A stretch of DNA of 64,000 nucleotides from CAXBNB01 sp049115735. GTDB lineage: Bacteria; Bacteroidota; Bacteroidia; Cytophagales; Cyclobacteriaceae. Positions 8,932 through 18,293 of the stretch are shown in pieces. The DNA lies in NCBI GenBank assembly GCA_049115735.1, contig JAGDZP010000002.1, positions 124,001 through 188,000 on the forward strand. Direction: 5' to 3'. The notes under the pieces are model-generated. The model was not told the DNA's origin. It saw only the letters and a program-made list of their open reading frames with translations, and made no database searches. Each line of letters begins with the position of its first letter. The stretch's first letter is position 1. The translations under genes were made by a program, and so were the position numbers.

Positions 8932-11900
8932 ATGCAGAAATCAGGTCACAATATGATCAACATTATTTTCATGGGACTGACCGCCTTTTTTTTGCTAGCA
9001 AGTACTTTGTGCCAGGCCCAAAAAAGGCTATTTGAATTATTACCATCCTCAGTCACAAATCTGAAATTTAACAACAAGCTTAAAGACACTAAGGAGCATA
9101 ATGTCTTGATATACTCTAATTATTATGGAGGAGCCGGTGTAGGAGTCGGTGATTTTAATAATGACGGGCTACAGGATTTGTTTTTTGCTGGAAATCTGGT
9201 ACGAGATGAACTCTACCTCAACCTAGGAGACTTTAAGTTTAAAAATATAACATCAGAAGCTAGAATTTCAGATAACGGGGGCTGGTCATCGGGTGTAGTA
9301 GTTGGTGATGTAAATAACGATGGTTGGCAGGATATCTACGTGACGCGTGAACTTTACGATGACAATTCTGAATTAAGACGAAATAAGCTATTTATCAACA
9401 ACGGTGATCTAACCTTTTCAGAGAGCGCTGAAGACTATAGGGCAGACCATGATGGCAGAACGAGGCATGCGACATTCTTTGATTATGATAAAGACGGCTG
9501 GCTGGACCTATTACTTCTGACTCAGCCTCCCAACCCTGGAAGCTATTCCACCATGTTGGGAACTAATTTAGAACTACCTGAATACGCTCCTGTATTGTTA
9601 AGAAATACAGGTAATGGATATTTTGAGGACAAATCAAAGGGTTCAGGAATTGATATTCCCGGATTCCCAAACAGTGTCTCTGCGAATGATTTCAATAACG
9701 ATGGATGGGTAGACTTATATATAGCTAATGATTTTCAAGCTCCAGATAAATTATATCTAAATCAAGGTGATGGTACTTTTAAAAATACTATCGAACTAGA
9801 TATGGGACACATCACCTATTTCAGCATGGGAGTAGATGCTGCAGACATCAACAATGATGGGTTTTCGGATATTAGTGTATTGGATATGGCAGCTGAGGAC
9901 AACTTTCGCAGCAAGGCTAATATGAGTGGCATGGATCCCAGTGCATTTTGGAAAGTAGTGAACCAGGGAGGGCATTACCAGTATATGTACAACTCACTTC
10001 AACTTAATAATGGTATCGTCAATAAAACAGATAGTAGCTCTCAAGAAATATCATTTAGTGATATTGCTCAAATTTCCGGTACATCCAGCACCGATTGGAG
10101 TTGGTCAAATTTGATAGCTGATTTAGACAATGACGGTAAGAAAGATATTTATATCACTAATGGGCTATTAAGGGATATCAGGAATACTGATGCTGACAAA
10201 AAAGTTAGCAAGTATATTCAAGAGGTGATATATAATCATATCAGGAATAATCCCAGTTTTGAAAATGTAAGCATTTGGGATATCCTGGATTTGAAAAAGG
10301 CCTTGGATATTTTACCCTCGGTTCCGATATCCAATTATGCATATCGGAATAATTCAGGTATCAATTTTACAAATGTTACGTCAGATTGGGGGCTTGAGGA
10401 AGAGTCTTTTTCAAATGGGTCTTCGCTGGTTGACTTGAACAATGATGGAGCTCTAGATCTGGTAGTAAACAATATAAATAAAGAGGCATTTATTTATAGA
10501 AACAACTCAAGGGAAATAAACAATAACAATTATCTGAGGGTTTCCTTGAGGGATGAGTTACCTATTCTAGGATGTAAAATCAAAATTCTTAATGAACAAG
10601 GTGAACAATGGTATGAGTTTACCAGTGTTCGTGGAATGTATTCCACTTCAGAACAAATAGCCCATTTTGGACTGGGTTCGAATAAAGAAATTGATCGATT
10701 GACTGTTTATTGGAATGATGGGAAAGTTTCTGAATTGAAAGATATCAAGTCTAATCAACACATAATAATTGAAAAAGGAAAAGTTGGGTTTTCGAATCAA
10801 CAGTTCGAGAATAGTTCGCAAGCTTTCGAAAAGATTGAAATGGAGACTTTGGGCTTAAAGTTCAAACACCAGGAAAACGAGTGTGATGATTATATTAAAC
10901 AGGTTCTGTTGCCACACAAACTTTCTCAATTAGGCCCTGCTTTGGCCGTAGCTGACGTTAATGGAGACGGTTTAGAAGATGTGTTTTTTGGTGGAGCGGC
11001 AAATCAAGCATCTCAATTGTATTTTCAAGATTCCAATGGCTCATTCTCTCGAGATGGTTCAGATGTGTGGGAAAGAGAGAAAATTTATGAGACTATTGAC
11101 GCTTCGTTTTTCGATTTTGATCAGGACGGGGATCAAGATCTCTATGTAGTCAGTGGAGGCAATAAGTACATGCCAGGATCAAAAGTCTATCAAGACAGGC
11201 TATATAGGAATAACGGAAACGGCAAATTTGAACGATATAACAAAATACTACCTGTGTTTTACGAAAGTGGTTCATGCGTTCGGCCAGGAGACTTTGATGC
11301 CGATGGCGATCTTGACCTTTTCGTTGGTGGAAGGCATACGCCATGGAACTACCCAGAGCCTACAACCAGCCGAATACTGATGAATGAAAATGGAAGCTTT
11401 AGAGATATTACAGACGAAAAGTCCAAGGCTCTTGTAAATATTGGGATGGTTACTGATGCTATTTGGACTGATTTCGATATGGATGGGAATTTGGATTTGA
11501 TGCTAGTGGGTGAATGGATGCCAGTAACTTACTTACGAAACAACGGTGAGTTTTTTTATGATGCTACAGATGAATTTGGTTTTGGGAACACAACAGGATG
11601 GTGGAATAGTATCGAACAAGGAGATATTGACCAGGACGGGGATTTAGATTTTATTCTAGGAAATCTCGGCCTGAACTTTAAATATAAAGCTTCGGAAAAG
11701 GAACCTTTTGAAGTTCATTATAAAGATTTTGATGACAATGGTCAGAAAGATATAGTATTGAGCTACTATAACTTTGGAGAAAAGTATCCACTTAGAGGTA
11801 AGAGTTGTTCATCGCAGCAGGTTCCAATGTTGAACGATAAATTCGGATCCTATGAATTGTTTGCTTCGTCTGATTTATATGACATCTATGGCAAGGATGA

Positions 11901-12321
11901 ATTAAGAACCGCTCTAAATTATAAGGCAAAAACCTTTGCTAACATACTAATTAAGAATAATGGTGGAGGAGATTTTGACATTAAAGAATTACCAGAATAT
12001 GCGCAGATTTCATCCATTAACGACCTCATAATTAAAGACTTCAATGGAGATAAACGTCCTGATATATTGGGTGTTGGTAATAACTATCATGCTGAAATAG
12101 AAACGCCTCGCAATGATGCCGGTAAGGGTGTTTTCATTACTAGTAAGATTAATGGATATCAGGCCCTATTTCCTTCTCAATCAGGTTTTTTTGCTCCAAT
12201 GGATGCACGAAAAACAGCCTTGATTACTATCAACAATTCAAAGCTAGTGATAGTGATGAATAATGACCAGGCTCCAAGTTTGTTTAAAGTGCAAAACATG
12301 ATTCACAAGAAGTCGAATTAA
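8932..12321 (+). CDS. Large secreted FG-GAP/VCBS-repeat protein with ASPIC/UnbV domain
   Basis: Seen: 1129 residues from the ATG at 8932 (a TTG at 8905 and an ATG at 8953 are alternatives; 8932 gives a signal peptide with a charged start and cleavage near CQAQ). Many calcium-binding-like repeats of the form DFNNDGxxDL run from about residue 45 to 520 (for example GVGDFNNDGLQDLFFAGN, VVGDVNNDGWQDIYV) and again from about 660 to 1090. An ASPIC/UnbV-like domain lies between them (about 540-605, GMYSTSEQIAHFGLG, DRLTVYWNDG). Family knowledge: such proteins are predicted seven-bladed propellers and are frequent beside SusC/D genes, but their role is poorly defined. Context: first gene after the susD terminator, before GH92. 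A paralogue of the same length and order is broken in PUL2 (50380-53801). A surface glycan-binding or assembly role is inference. Confidence 0.85.
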   Translation: MQKSGHNMINIIFMGLTAFFLLASTLCQAQKRLFELLPSSVTNLKFNNKLKDTKEHNVLIYSNYYGGAGVGVGDFNNDGLQDLFFAGNLVRDELYLNLGDFKFKNITSEARISDNGGWSSGVVVGDVNNDGWQDIYVTRELYDDNSELRRNKLFINNGDLTFSESAEDYRADHDGRTRHATFFDYDKDGWLDLLLLTQPPNPGSYSTMLGTNLELPEYAPVLLRNTGNGYFEDKSKGSGIDIPGFPNSVSANDFNNDGWVDLYIANDFQAPDKLYLNQGDGTFKNTIELDMGHITYFSMGVDAADINNDGFSDISVLDMAAEDNFRSKANMSGMDPSAFWKVVNQGGHYQYMYNSLQLNNGIVNKTDSSSQEISFSDIAQISGTSSTDWSWSNLIADLDNDGKKDIYITNGLLRDIRNTDADKKVSKYIQEVIYNHIRNNPSFENVSIWDILDLKKALDILPSVPISNYAYRNNSGINFTNVTSDWGLEEESFSNGSSLVDLNNDGALDLVVNNINKEAFIYRNNSREINNNNYLRVSLRDELPILGCKIKILNEQGEQWYEFTSVRGMYSTSEQIAHFGLGSNKEIDRLTVYWNDGKVSELKDIKSNQHIIIEKGKVGFSNQQFENSSQAFEKIEMETLGLKFKHQENECDDYIKQVLLPHKLSQLGPALAVADVNGDGLEDVFFGGAANQASQLYFQDSNGSFSRDGSDVWEREKIYETIDASFFDFDQDGDQDLYVVSGGNKYMPGSKVYQDRLYRNNGNGKFERYNKILPVFYESGSCVRPGDFDADGDLDLFVGGRHTPWNYPEPTTSRILMNENGSFRDITDEKSKALVNIGMVTDAIWTDFDMDGNLDLMLVGEWMPVTYLRNNGEFFYDATDEFGFGNTTGWWNSIEQGDIDQDGDLDFILGNLGLNFKYKASEKEPFEVHYKDFDDNGQKDIVLSYYNFGEKYPLRGKSCSSQQVPMLNDKFGSYELFASSDLYDIYGKDELRTALNYKAKTFANILIKNNGGGDFDIKELPEYAQISSINDLIIKDFNGDKRPDILGVGNNYHAEIETPRNDAGKGVFITSKINGYQALFPSQSGFFAPMDARKTALITINNSKLVIVMNNDQAPSLFKVQNMIHKKSN

Positions 12322-12379
12322 TGCTCAAAATGATTCTTGAAATTTGGATTCCCAGGCTACAATCATATTTACTAAAACG

Positions 12380-14734
12380 ATGAATTTTTATCTCCGCTAC
12401 TACCTGTTTTTAGCACTGGTCATGACATTTTTAACCAAATGTCAACAGACACCTAATAAACTGCAAACCATTAATGAGAAGAACACTTCTGTTTCAGTTA
12501 AATTGGTTGATTATGTCAATCCCTTGATGGGCACAGATTCTAAGTTTGATCTTTCAAACGGGAATACATATCCCGCAATTGCTAAACCCTGGGGGATGAA
12601 TTTTTGGACGCCCATGACGAGCAAAATGGGAGATGGCTGGACATATAAGTATCGGGAAAACAAGATCAGAGGTATCAAGCAAACTCATCAACCGAGTCCA
12701 TGGTTGAATGATTATGCGGCATTCTCCTTGATGGCGGTAACTGGTGATTTAAAGTACAAGGAGGATGAAAGAGAATCTTGGTTTTCTCATAAGGCAGAAG
12801 AAGCCAAACCCCACTATTATAGTGTCTACCTGGCAGACTATGATGCCAAAGTAGAAGTTTCGCCAACCGAAAGAGCCGCTCACTTTAGATTCACTTTTCC
12901 TGAAGAGAATTCATCCTATATCATTTTGGATGCCTTTGAAAAAGGATCGAAAGTCGAAATAATACCTGAGGAAAGAAAGATCATCGGCTACTCACGCTAC
13001 AACCATGGAGGCGTTCCGGACAACTTTCATAACTATTGGGTAGTAGAATTTGATCACGAATTTGAAGTCAATCATACCTGGGAAGATGGCTGGGCTTTGC
13101 GTAAGAACAACCGAGAATCCGAGGGCGATCATGTTGGGGCTATTATTGGTTTCAAAACATCACGGGGTGAACAAGTGCATGTAAAAGTTGCTTCTTCTTT
13201 TATAAGTCATGAGCAGGCACAATTGAACCTAGCTCGAGAGATAGGGGAAGATGCCTTTGAAACAACTAAGGCTAAGGCTCTTGATGCCTGGGAAAATGAA
13301 CTCAGCAGGATAAGAGTTGAAGATGACAATATTGATAATATCAGAACTTTCTATTCTTGTTTATACCGAGTGTTGCTATTTCCCAGGAAGTTTCATGAAA
13401 TTGACGCAAACAATCAGATTGTACATTACAGCCCCTACAATGGTAAAGTGCTACCTGGATATATGTTTACAGATAATGGTTTTTGGGATACCTTCAGGGC
13501 TGTATTCCCATTTTTCACACTCATGTACCCTGAGTTGAATGCCCAGATCATGCAAGGCTTGGTGAACACTTATAAAGAGTCCGATTGGCTTCCAGAATGG
13601 GCGAGCCCAGGTCATCGCAGTGTGATGATTGGATCCAACTCGGCCATTAATATAGCAGATTCTTACCTAAAAGGAATTGAGGATTATGACATAGAAACGC
13701 TTTATGAGGCGATAGTTAAAAACGCTACAACTGATGACGGAAGACCAACTGATAAGAATGGTAAAGTAGTTCATTCTGTTGGTCGTGAGGGTGTGGACTA
13801 TTACAACTCGCTTGGCTATGTTCCTTATAATGTAGGGATAAATGAGAATGCTGCGAGAACATTGGAATATGCGTTTGCAGATTTTAATATAGCCCGGATG
13901 GCAAAAAAACTTGGGAAAGAGGAGGACGCCAAATTATATCTTGAACGAGCACAGAATTATAAAAGGCTTTTTGATAGTGAAACCGGCTGGATGAGGGGCA
14001 AGAATGAAGATGGAAGCTTTCAATCCCCTTTCAATCCATTAAAGTGGGGTGATGCATTTACTGAGGGAAATAGTATGCATTATACCTGGTCTGTATTCCA
14101 TGACGTTCAAGGGTTGATCAATCTGATGGGAGGAGACGAGAGCTTTGTTTCTAAGCTAGATGATGTATTCACAATGCCACCGGATTTTGATGACACTTAC
14201 TACGGATTTACCATTCATGAGATCAGGGAAATGCAAATAGTGAATATGGGTAACTATGCCCATGGCAATCAGCCGATTCAACATATGATCTACTTATACA
14301 ATTATGCAAAGCAACCATGGAAAACGCAGAAACGCATTCGTGAGGTATTGAATAAATTGTATTCAGCTACTCCTGATGGCTACTGTGGAGATGAAGATAA
14401 CGGACAGACATCAGCATGGTATGTGTTCAGTGCTCTGGGTTTTTATCCTGTCACTCCGGGCACAGATCAATATGTATTGGGAAGTCCGCTATTCAAAAAG
14501 GTGACTCTTACATTTGAAAATGAAAATCAGCTCACCATCAATGCTTCGAATAATGGTGCCTCAAATCTTTATGTTGCCGGGACAAAATTAAATCATGAGG
14601 TTCATGATAAAACATGGATAAGTCACAAGCAACTTCAAGACGGAGGAACGCTGGATTTTGATATGGTTGATAAGGTTCATTCAGGTTGGGGGACGGCAGA
14701 AACATCGGTACCTTTTTCTATGACAAATCGATGA
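12380..14734 (+). CDS. GH92 exo-alpha-mannosidase-like protein
   Basis: Seen: 784 residues from the ATG at 12380 (a TTG at 12344 would only add an unlikely leader). Hydrophobic signal (about 1-21) ending in LTKC, an atypical lipobox, so lipidation is uncertain. The N-terminal domain has DYVNPLMGTD and the PWGMNFWTPM block. The C-terminal (alpha/alpha)6 domain has GYMFTDNGFWDTFRAVFP, YAHGNQPIQHMIYLYNYA and GYCGDEDNGQTSAWYVFSAL, then FYPVTPGTDQYVLGSP. These are classic GH92 signatures, including the acidic cluster used for catalysis. Family knowledge: calcium-dependent inverting enzymes that trim alpha-mannosides, often from N-glycans. Context: follows the FG-GAP protein, precedes cutC and GH18. 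With the minus-strand GH92 at the window start, the region holds two mannosidase-like genes. Confidence 0.94.
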   Translation: MNFYLRYYLFLALVMTFLTKCQQTPNKLQTINEKNTSVSVKLVDYVNPLMGTDSKFDLSNGNTYPAIAKPWGMNFWTPMTSKMGDGWTYKYRENKIRGIKQTHQPSPWLNDYAAFSLMAVTGDLKYKEDERESWFSHKAEEAKPHYYSVYLADYDAKVEVSPTERAAHFRFTFPEENSSYIILDAFEKGSKVEIIPEERKIIGYSRYNHGGVPDNFHNYWVVEFDHEFEVNHTWEDGWALRKNNRESEGDHVGAIIGFKTSRGEQVHVKVASSFISHEQAQLNLAREIGEDAFETTKAKALDAWENELSRIRVEDDNIDNIRTFYSCLYRVLLFPRKFHEIDANNQIVHYSPYNGKVLPGYMFTDNGFWDTFRAVFPFFTLMYPELNAQIMQGLVNTYKESDWLPEWASPGHRSVMIGSNSAINIADSYLKGIEDYDIETLYEAIVKNATTDDGRPTDKNGKVVHSVGREGVDYYNSLGYVPYNVGINENAARTLEYAFADFNIARMAKKLGKEEDAKLYLERAQNYKRLFDSETGWMRGKNEDGSFQSPFNPLKWGDAFTEGNSMHYTWSVFHDVQGLINLMGGDESFVSKLDDVFTMPPDFDDTYYGFTIHEIREMQIVNMGNYAHGNQPIQHMIYLYNYAKQPWKTQKRIREVLNKLYSATPDGYCGDEDNGQTSAWYVFSALGFYPVTPGTDQYVLGSPLFKKVTLTFENENQLTINASNNGASNLYVAGTKLNHEVHDKTWISHKQLQDGGTLDFDMVDKVHSGWGTAETSVPFSMTNR

Positions 14735-14781
14735 TGTACGTAATGCACATGTAAAAAGTATTTACCAGCTAAAATAGAATT

Positions 14782-15429
14782 ATGACCATAAAAGAAGCAT
14801 GTGTAGAGACCTTGGATCAATGCATCCAGGCCGAAAAGGTTGGTGCAAATAGGATAGAACTATGTGCAGATTTGGCTTCTGATGGACTGACTCCAGGTCG
14901 AAAACTGATAGAAGAAGTGGTGAAGAAGGTAAGCATACCAGTAAGAGTTATGATCAGACCAAGAGCAGGTGATTTTGATTACTCTGATGAAGAAATTCAT
15001 GAGATGCAAGAGTCAGTTTCCTATTGTAAGGAGATTGGAGTCGAAGGAGTGGTCTTTGGCGTCTGTACCAAAAATAGACAGTTAAATATACAGGCTATTG
15101 ATAGGTTGGCAGGCCTTGCTTCACCATTGAAAGTCACAGTACACAAGGCAATTGATGAGTGTGACGATGTAAAAATACAATTAAAGGAACTGATAAAGTT
15201 GCATAATGTGCATTCGGTTCTTACCTCCGGACAGCAGGCTACAGCAATTGACGGAATGCCATTACTATCAGAACTAGTAGAACTGGCAGGAGATAAAATT
15301 GAAGTGATTGCTTGTGGTAAGATTACCAATTTGAACTTTGATCAAATCCATAAGACGCTGGGTGCAAAAGCTTACCATGGAAAGAAGATAGTAGGTACTT
15401 TGACACTACCTGAGAATATAGAGATCTAA
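14782..15429 (+). CDS. cutC: CutC-family TIM-barrel protein
   Basis: Seen: 215 residues, no signal peptide. CutC motifs present: GANRIELCADLASDGLTPG (about 20-38), VRVMIRPRAGDFDYSDEE (about 54-71), EGVVFGV, KVTVHKAIDECDD and a C-terminal GAKAYHG. Family knowledge: CutC was named for copper homeostasis, but that role is disputed and the protein is a TIM barrel of uncertain activity. In Bacteroidota it is often encoded with N-glycan or mannose-related genes. Context: 47 bp after GH92 and 10 bp before GH18, with both neighbours likely in one transcript. Its position suggests a cytosolic carbohydrate-related role rather than copper handling, which is inference. Confidence 0.9.
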   Translation: MTIKEACVETLDQCIQAEKVGANRIELCADLASDGLTPGRKLIEEVVKKVSIPVRVMIRPRAGDFDYSDEEIHEMQESVSYCKEIGVEGVVFGVCTKNRQLNIQAIDRLAGLASPLKVTVHKAIDECDDVKIQLKELIKLHNVHSVLTSGQQATAIDGMPLLSELVELAGDKIEVIACGKITNLNFDQIHKTLGAKAYHGKKIVGTLTLPENIEI

Positions 15430-15439
15430 AAATTTGGAC

Positions 15440-16633
15440 ATGAAAAATATTATCTGCTTGTTGTTATTCGGACTGGTCTCATGCGCCAGTCCCAGGAAAT
15501 CAGAGATGAAAGAGCCTGATCCAAAACCCGTGGTTATGGCCTACTTTGTTGCAAGCGAAGACTATGAACCAAAGCGTGTTCCGGTTGAAAAGCTCACTCA
15601 CATAATATTCAGTTTTTCCAATGTGATAGACGGACTTATGCAGTTTAGAAGCCCGGAGGAGTCTGGTCAGAAATTGAAGCAGTTGGTTGCTCAGAAAAGT
15701 AGGAACCCTGAGCTGCAGGTGATGATTGCCTGTGGTGGCTGGGGAGCTGATGGATTTTCCGATATGGCCAGTACCGCTGAGAACAGAATAGCCTTCGTAG
15801 AAAGTACCATTGATTTTATCGAGACTTACCAATTGGATGGTGTCGATATAGATTGGGAATATCCGGCTATTCCTGCAGCCGGTACAGGTGCAAGAGATGA
15901 AGATAAAGAGAATTTCACCTTGTTGATGAAGGAATTGAGAGAAGCACTGGACAAATTGGATCGTCAGCAAACATTGACTTTTGCTTCTGCTGGATGGAAA
16001 CGTTACTATAAAAATATCGAAACACTGGATGTGATGAAATATGCTGACTACATGAATGTCATGACTTATGACCAGGTGGGTGCAACTTCTCCATTTACAG
16101 CGCATCATACTGCTCTTGGATTCATTACAGAACAGGATATGAGCGATTCTTTGGTTGGTTATATGGAAAGCAGGAAGGAAGAAATGGCCAAGAGAGGATA
16201 TGAATGGGAGCCAAGGTCTGTTGAAAAGATTATTGATTTTATACTTGACAAAGGTGTCAAGCCGGAGCAGCTAGTGGTTGGAGCGGCGTTCTATGGAAGA
16301 GCCTGGAAAGGTGTTCACCCAAGCGATAATGGATTGTACCAACCAAATGGAGGCAGTCATATTGGCTGGGTTAGCTACGATCATATTCGAAGGGATTTTG
16401 AGTCTGACGCTAATTACCAAAGGTATTGGGATGAGGTAGCCAAGGCACCATTTCTATATAATGCTGCGGACAGTATTTTTGTGTCATACGATGATACAGT
16501 TTCGGTCAGACTGAAAACTAAATATGCCATGAATAAATCTCTTGGAGGAATTATGTTTTGGGAATTGGGAAATGATACAAAAGAAGGAAGGAGCTTATTA
16601 GATGCTATTTATAATGCATCAATCAAAAATTAA
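15440..16633 (+). CDS. GH18 chitinase-like lipoprotein
   Basis: Seen: 397 residues from the ATG at 15440 (a TTG at 15434 adds two residues). Lipoprotein signal ending LVSC at about residue 15. The GH18 core shows SxGG-like MIACGGWG (about 96-103) and the catalytic DGVDIDWEYP (about 133-142), with the acid/base Glu at about residue 140. It is followed by a DEDKENFTLLMKELREAL segment and by the YADYMNVMTYD, AAFYGRAWKG and GGIMFWELGND motifs of chitinase-type GH18. Family knowledge: retaining, substrate-assisted cleavage of beta-1,4-linked GlcNAc. Context: in the PUL1 enzyme series. The DKENF motif is closer to chitinases than to the short endo-N-acetylglucosaminidases, but N-glycan cleavage is not excluded. 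Confidence 0.92.
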   Translation: MKNIICLLLFGLVSCASPRKSEMKEPDPKPVVMAYFVASEDYEPKRVPVEKLTHIIFSFSNVIDGLMQFRSPEESGQKLKQLVAQKSRNPELQVMIACGGWGADGFSDMASTAENRIAFVESTIDFIETYQLDGVDIDWEYPAIPAAGTGARDEDKENFTLLMKELREALDKLDRQQTLTFASAGWKRYYKNIETLDVMKYADYMNVMTYDQVGATSPFTAHHTALGFITEQDMSDSLVGYMESRKEEMAKRGYEWEPRSVEKIIDFILDKGVKPEQLVVGAAFYGRAWKGVHPSDNGLYQPNGGSHIGWVSYDHIRRDFESDANYQRYWDEVAKAPFLYNAADSIFVSYDDTVSVRLKTKYAMNKSLGGIMFWELGNDTKEGRSLLDAIYNASIKN

Positions 16634-16639
16634 AACTAT

Positions 16640-18226
16640 ATGATAGAGTATAATATTACAGCAAAAGCAAACATGAAAATTATTGGCATTTACAAATTGT
16701 TATTGCTGCTTTTCGTGAGCTGGGGATGCCAGCAAAAAGAAAAGGCGTTACCGCGAATAGCCATTACCGGTTTAGCCATTGAGTCGAGTACATTTTCACC
16801 AGCAAAGACAGAGGAGGCAGCCTTTCATGCCTATTATGGAGAAGAAGCCTTCAACTATTTCAAGTTTCTGGCCCCAGATTCTGTGCTTAGGTCAAAAGCT
16901 GAGTATTTCCCTGCTGTCAAGGGACATGCCCTGCCAGGAGGTATTGTTACAAGTGAAGCTTACGAGTCACTGATGAAAAAGACAATTGATAGGCTGAAAG
17001 AAAACCTACCATATGATGGCTTGTACTTTGATATTCATGGGGCTATGAGCGTTGAGGGCATAGATGACCCTGAGGGCGATATGATCAAGAGAATTAGAGA
17101 GGTTGTCGGAACTGACTGTGTGATTTCAACCTGTATGGACCTCCATGGCAATGTATCGGAAACTCTCGCGAAGCACACCGATTTGATGACTTGCTATAGA
17201 TTGGCACCACATGAGGATGCCTGGGAGTCAAAAAGAAGGGCATTATCTAACTTAATAGACCGTTTGGAGTCTGGAAAAGGCAAACCGAAGTTTAAAGCCT
17301 GGATTCCTGTGCCAGTTCTGCTGCCAGGGGAAAAAACAAGTACTCGAATTGAACCTGGAAAAAGTCTCTATGCCCAGGTGGCACCAATTGCAGATCAGCT
17401 AGGAGTAATAGATGCAGCCATATGGGTCGGATATGCCTGGGCTGATGAGCCGAGGAATCACGCTGTGGTTATGGTTACTGGTGATGATGAGAAGAAAGTA
17501 GAAGCTGGAGCGGAGCAACTAGCTGAGGCCTTTTGGGATGTTAGAAAGGAATTTGATTTTGTAGCACCTACCACTACTTTAGATACTGCTTTGAAAATGG
17601 CTTTAGGCAGTGAAAAAAAGCCGTTCCTTATAAGTGACATGGGTGACAATCCCACCGCTGGAGGGGCTGGAGATGTCAGTTGGACATTGCAAGAACTATT
17701 GAACAGAGAAGAATTTAAAAATGAAGATGGCCCATCATTGATCTACGCATCTATTCCAGGACCTGAACTTATTGAGAAAGCCTTAAAGGTTGGAGTTGGT
17801 GGTACAGTCGAGGGCAAAGTTGGAGCGGAAGTGGATAACCGTTTTGCTCCTCCGCTTTTGTTGAATGGTACAGTAGTCTCTATAAGAGAAGGAGACAAAC
17901 ATGCTGAAATTGAAGTTGTGGTTAGGGTAGGTAGCATTTCTGTAATTGTGACAAAAAAACGTAAACCCTATCATTATGTGAAGGACTTTACACAGCTGGA
18001 TTTAGAACCGACAGAAGTAGATATAGTCGTTGTGAAAATTGGCTATTTGGTGCCGGAATTGTACAATATACGTGGTGACTGGGTAATGGCGCTTACACCG
18101 GGAGGAGTTGATCAGGATCTTGAAAGGTTAGGTTACAATAGAATCAAAAGACCGATGTTTCCGCTTGATTATGACATGGCTGACCCTGATTTGTCCGTAA
18201 GGTGGATCCCCGCTTCGCACGAGTAA
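16640..18226 (+). CDS. M81-family (MlrC-like) metalloprotein, predicted lipoprotein
   Basis: Seen: 528 residues from 16640. An internal ATG at 16673 gives a more compact lipoprotein signal (MKIIGIYKLLLLLFVSWGC) and may be the true start. From about residue 38 the M81/MlrC fold is clear: ITGLAIESSTFSP (Glu49), GLYFDIHGAMSVEG (His133), CMDLHGNVS (Asp167, His169) and RLAPHEDAWESK (His191), the expected zinc ligands, then ISDMGDNPTAGGAGD (about 335-350) and GDWVMALTPGGVDQDLERLG near the end. Family knowledge: MlrC cleaves linear microcystin; most relatives have unknown substrates. Context: 6 bp after GH18 and in line with glycan genes. A lipoprotein form in a PUL hints at a glycopeptide- or amide-cleaving role, which is speculative. 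Confidence 0.88.
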   Translation: MIEYNITAKANMKIIGIYKLLLLLFVSWGCQQKEKALPRIAITGLAIESSTFSPAKTEEAAFHAYYGEEAFNYFKFLAPDSVLRSKAEYFPAVKGHALPGGIVTSEAYESLMKKTIDRLKENLPYDGLYFDIHGAMSVEGIDDPEGDMIKRIREVVGTDCVISTCMDLHGNVSETLAKHTDLMTCYRLAPHEDAWESKRRALSNLIDRLESGKGKPKFKAWIPVPVLLPGEKTSTRIEPGKSLYAQVAPIADQLGVIDAAIWVGYAWADEPRNHAVVMVTGDDEKKVEAGAEQLAEAFWDVRKEFDFVAPTTTLDTALKMALGSEKKPFLISDMGDNPTAGGAGDVSWTLQELLNREEFKNEDGPSLIYASIPGPELIEKALKVGVGGTVEGKVGAEVDNRFAPPLLLNGTVVSIREGDKHAEIEVVVRVGSISVIVTKKRKPYHYVKDFTQLDLEPTEVDIVVVKIGYLVPELYNIRGDWVMALTPGGVDQDLERLGYNRIKRPMFPLDYDMADPDLSVRWIPASHE

Positions 18227-18293
18227 ATAATGCTTTTGCTCTGAGCTCAACAAGAATTAAACTTTATAGTCATTTATATCAAAAAGTAATTGC

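Noticed and set aside
15500..16108. 202-codon minus-strand frame opposite GH18
   Set aside because: Lies opposite the conserved GH18 catalytic region; the long antisense frame follows from codon bias, with no recognisable motif.
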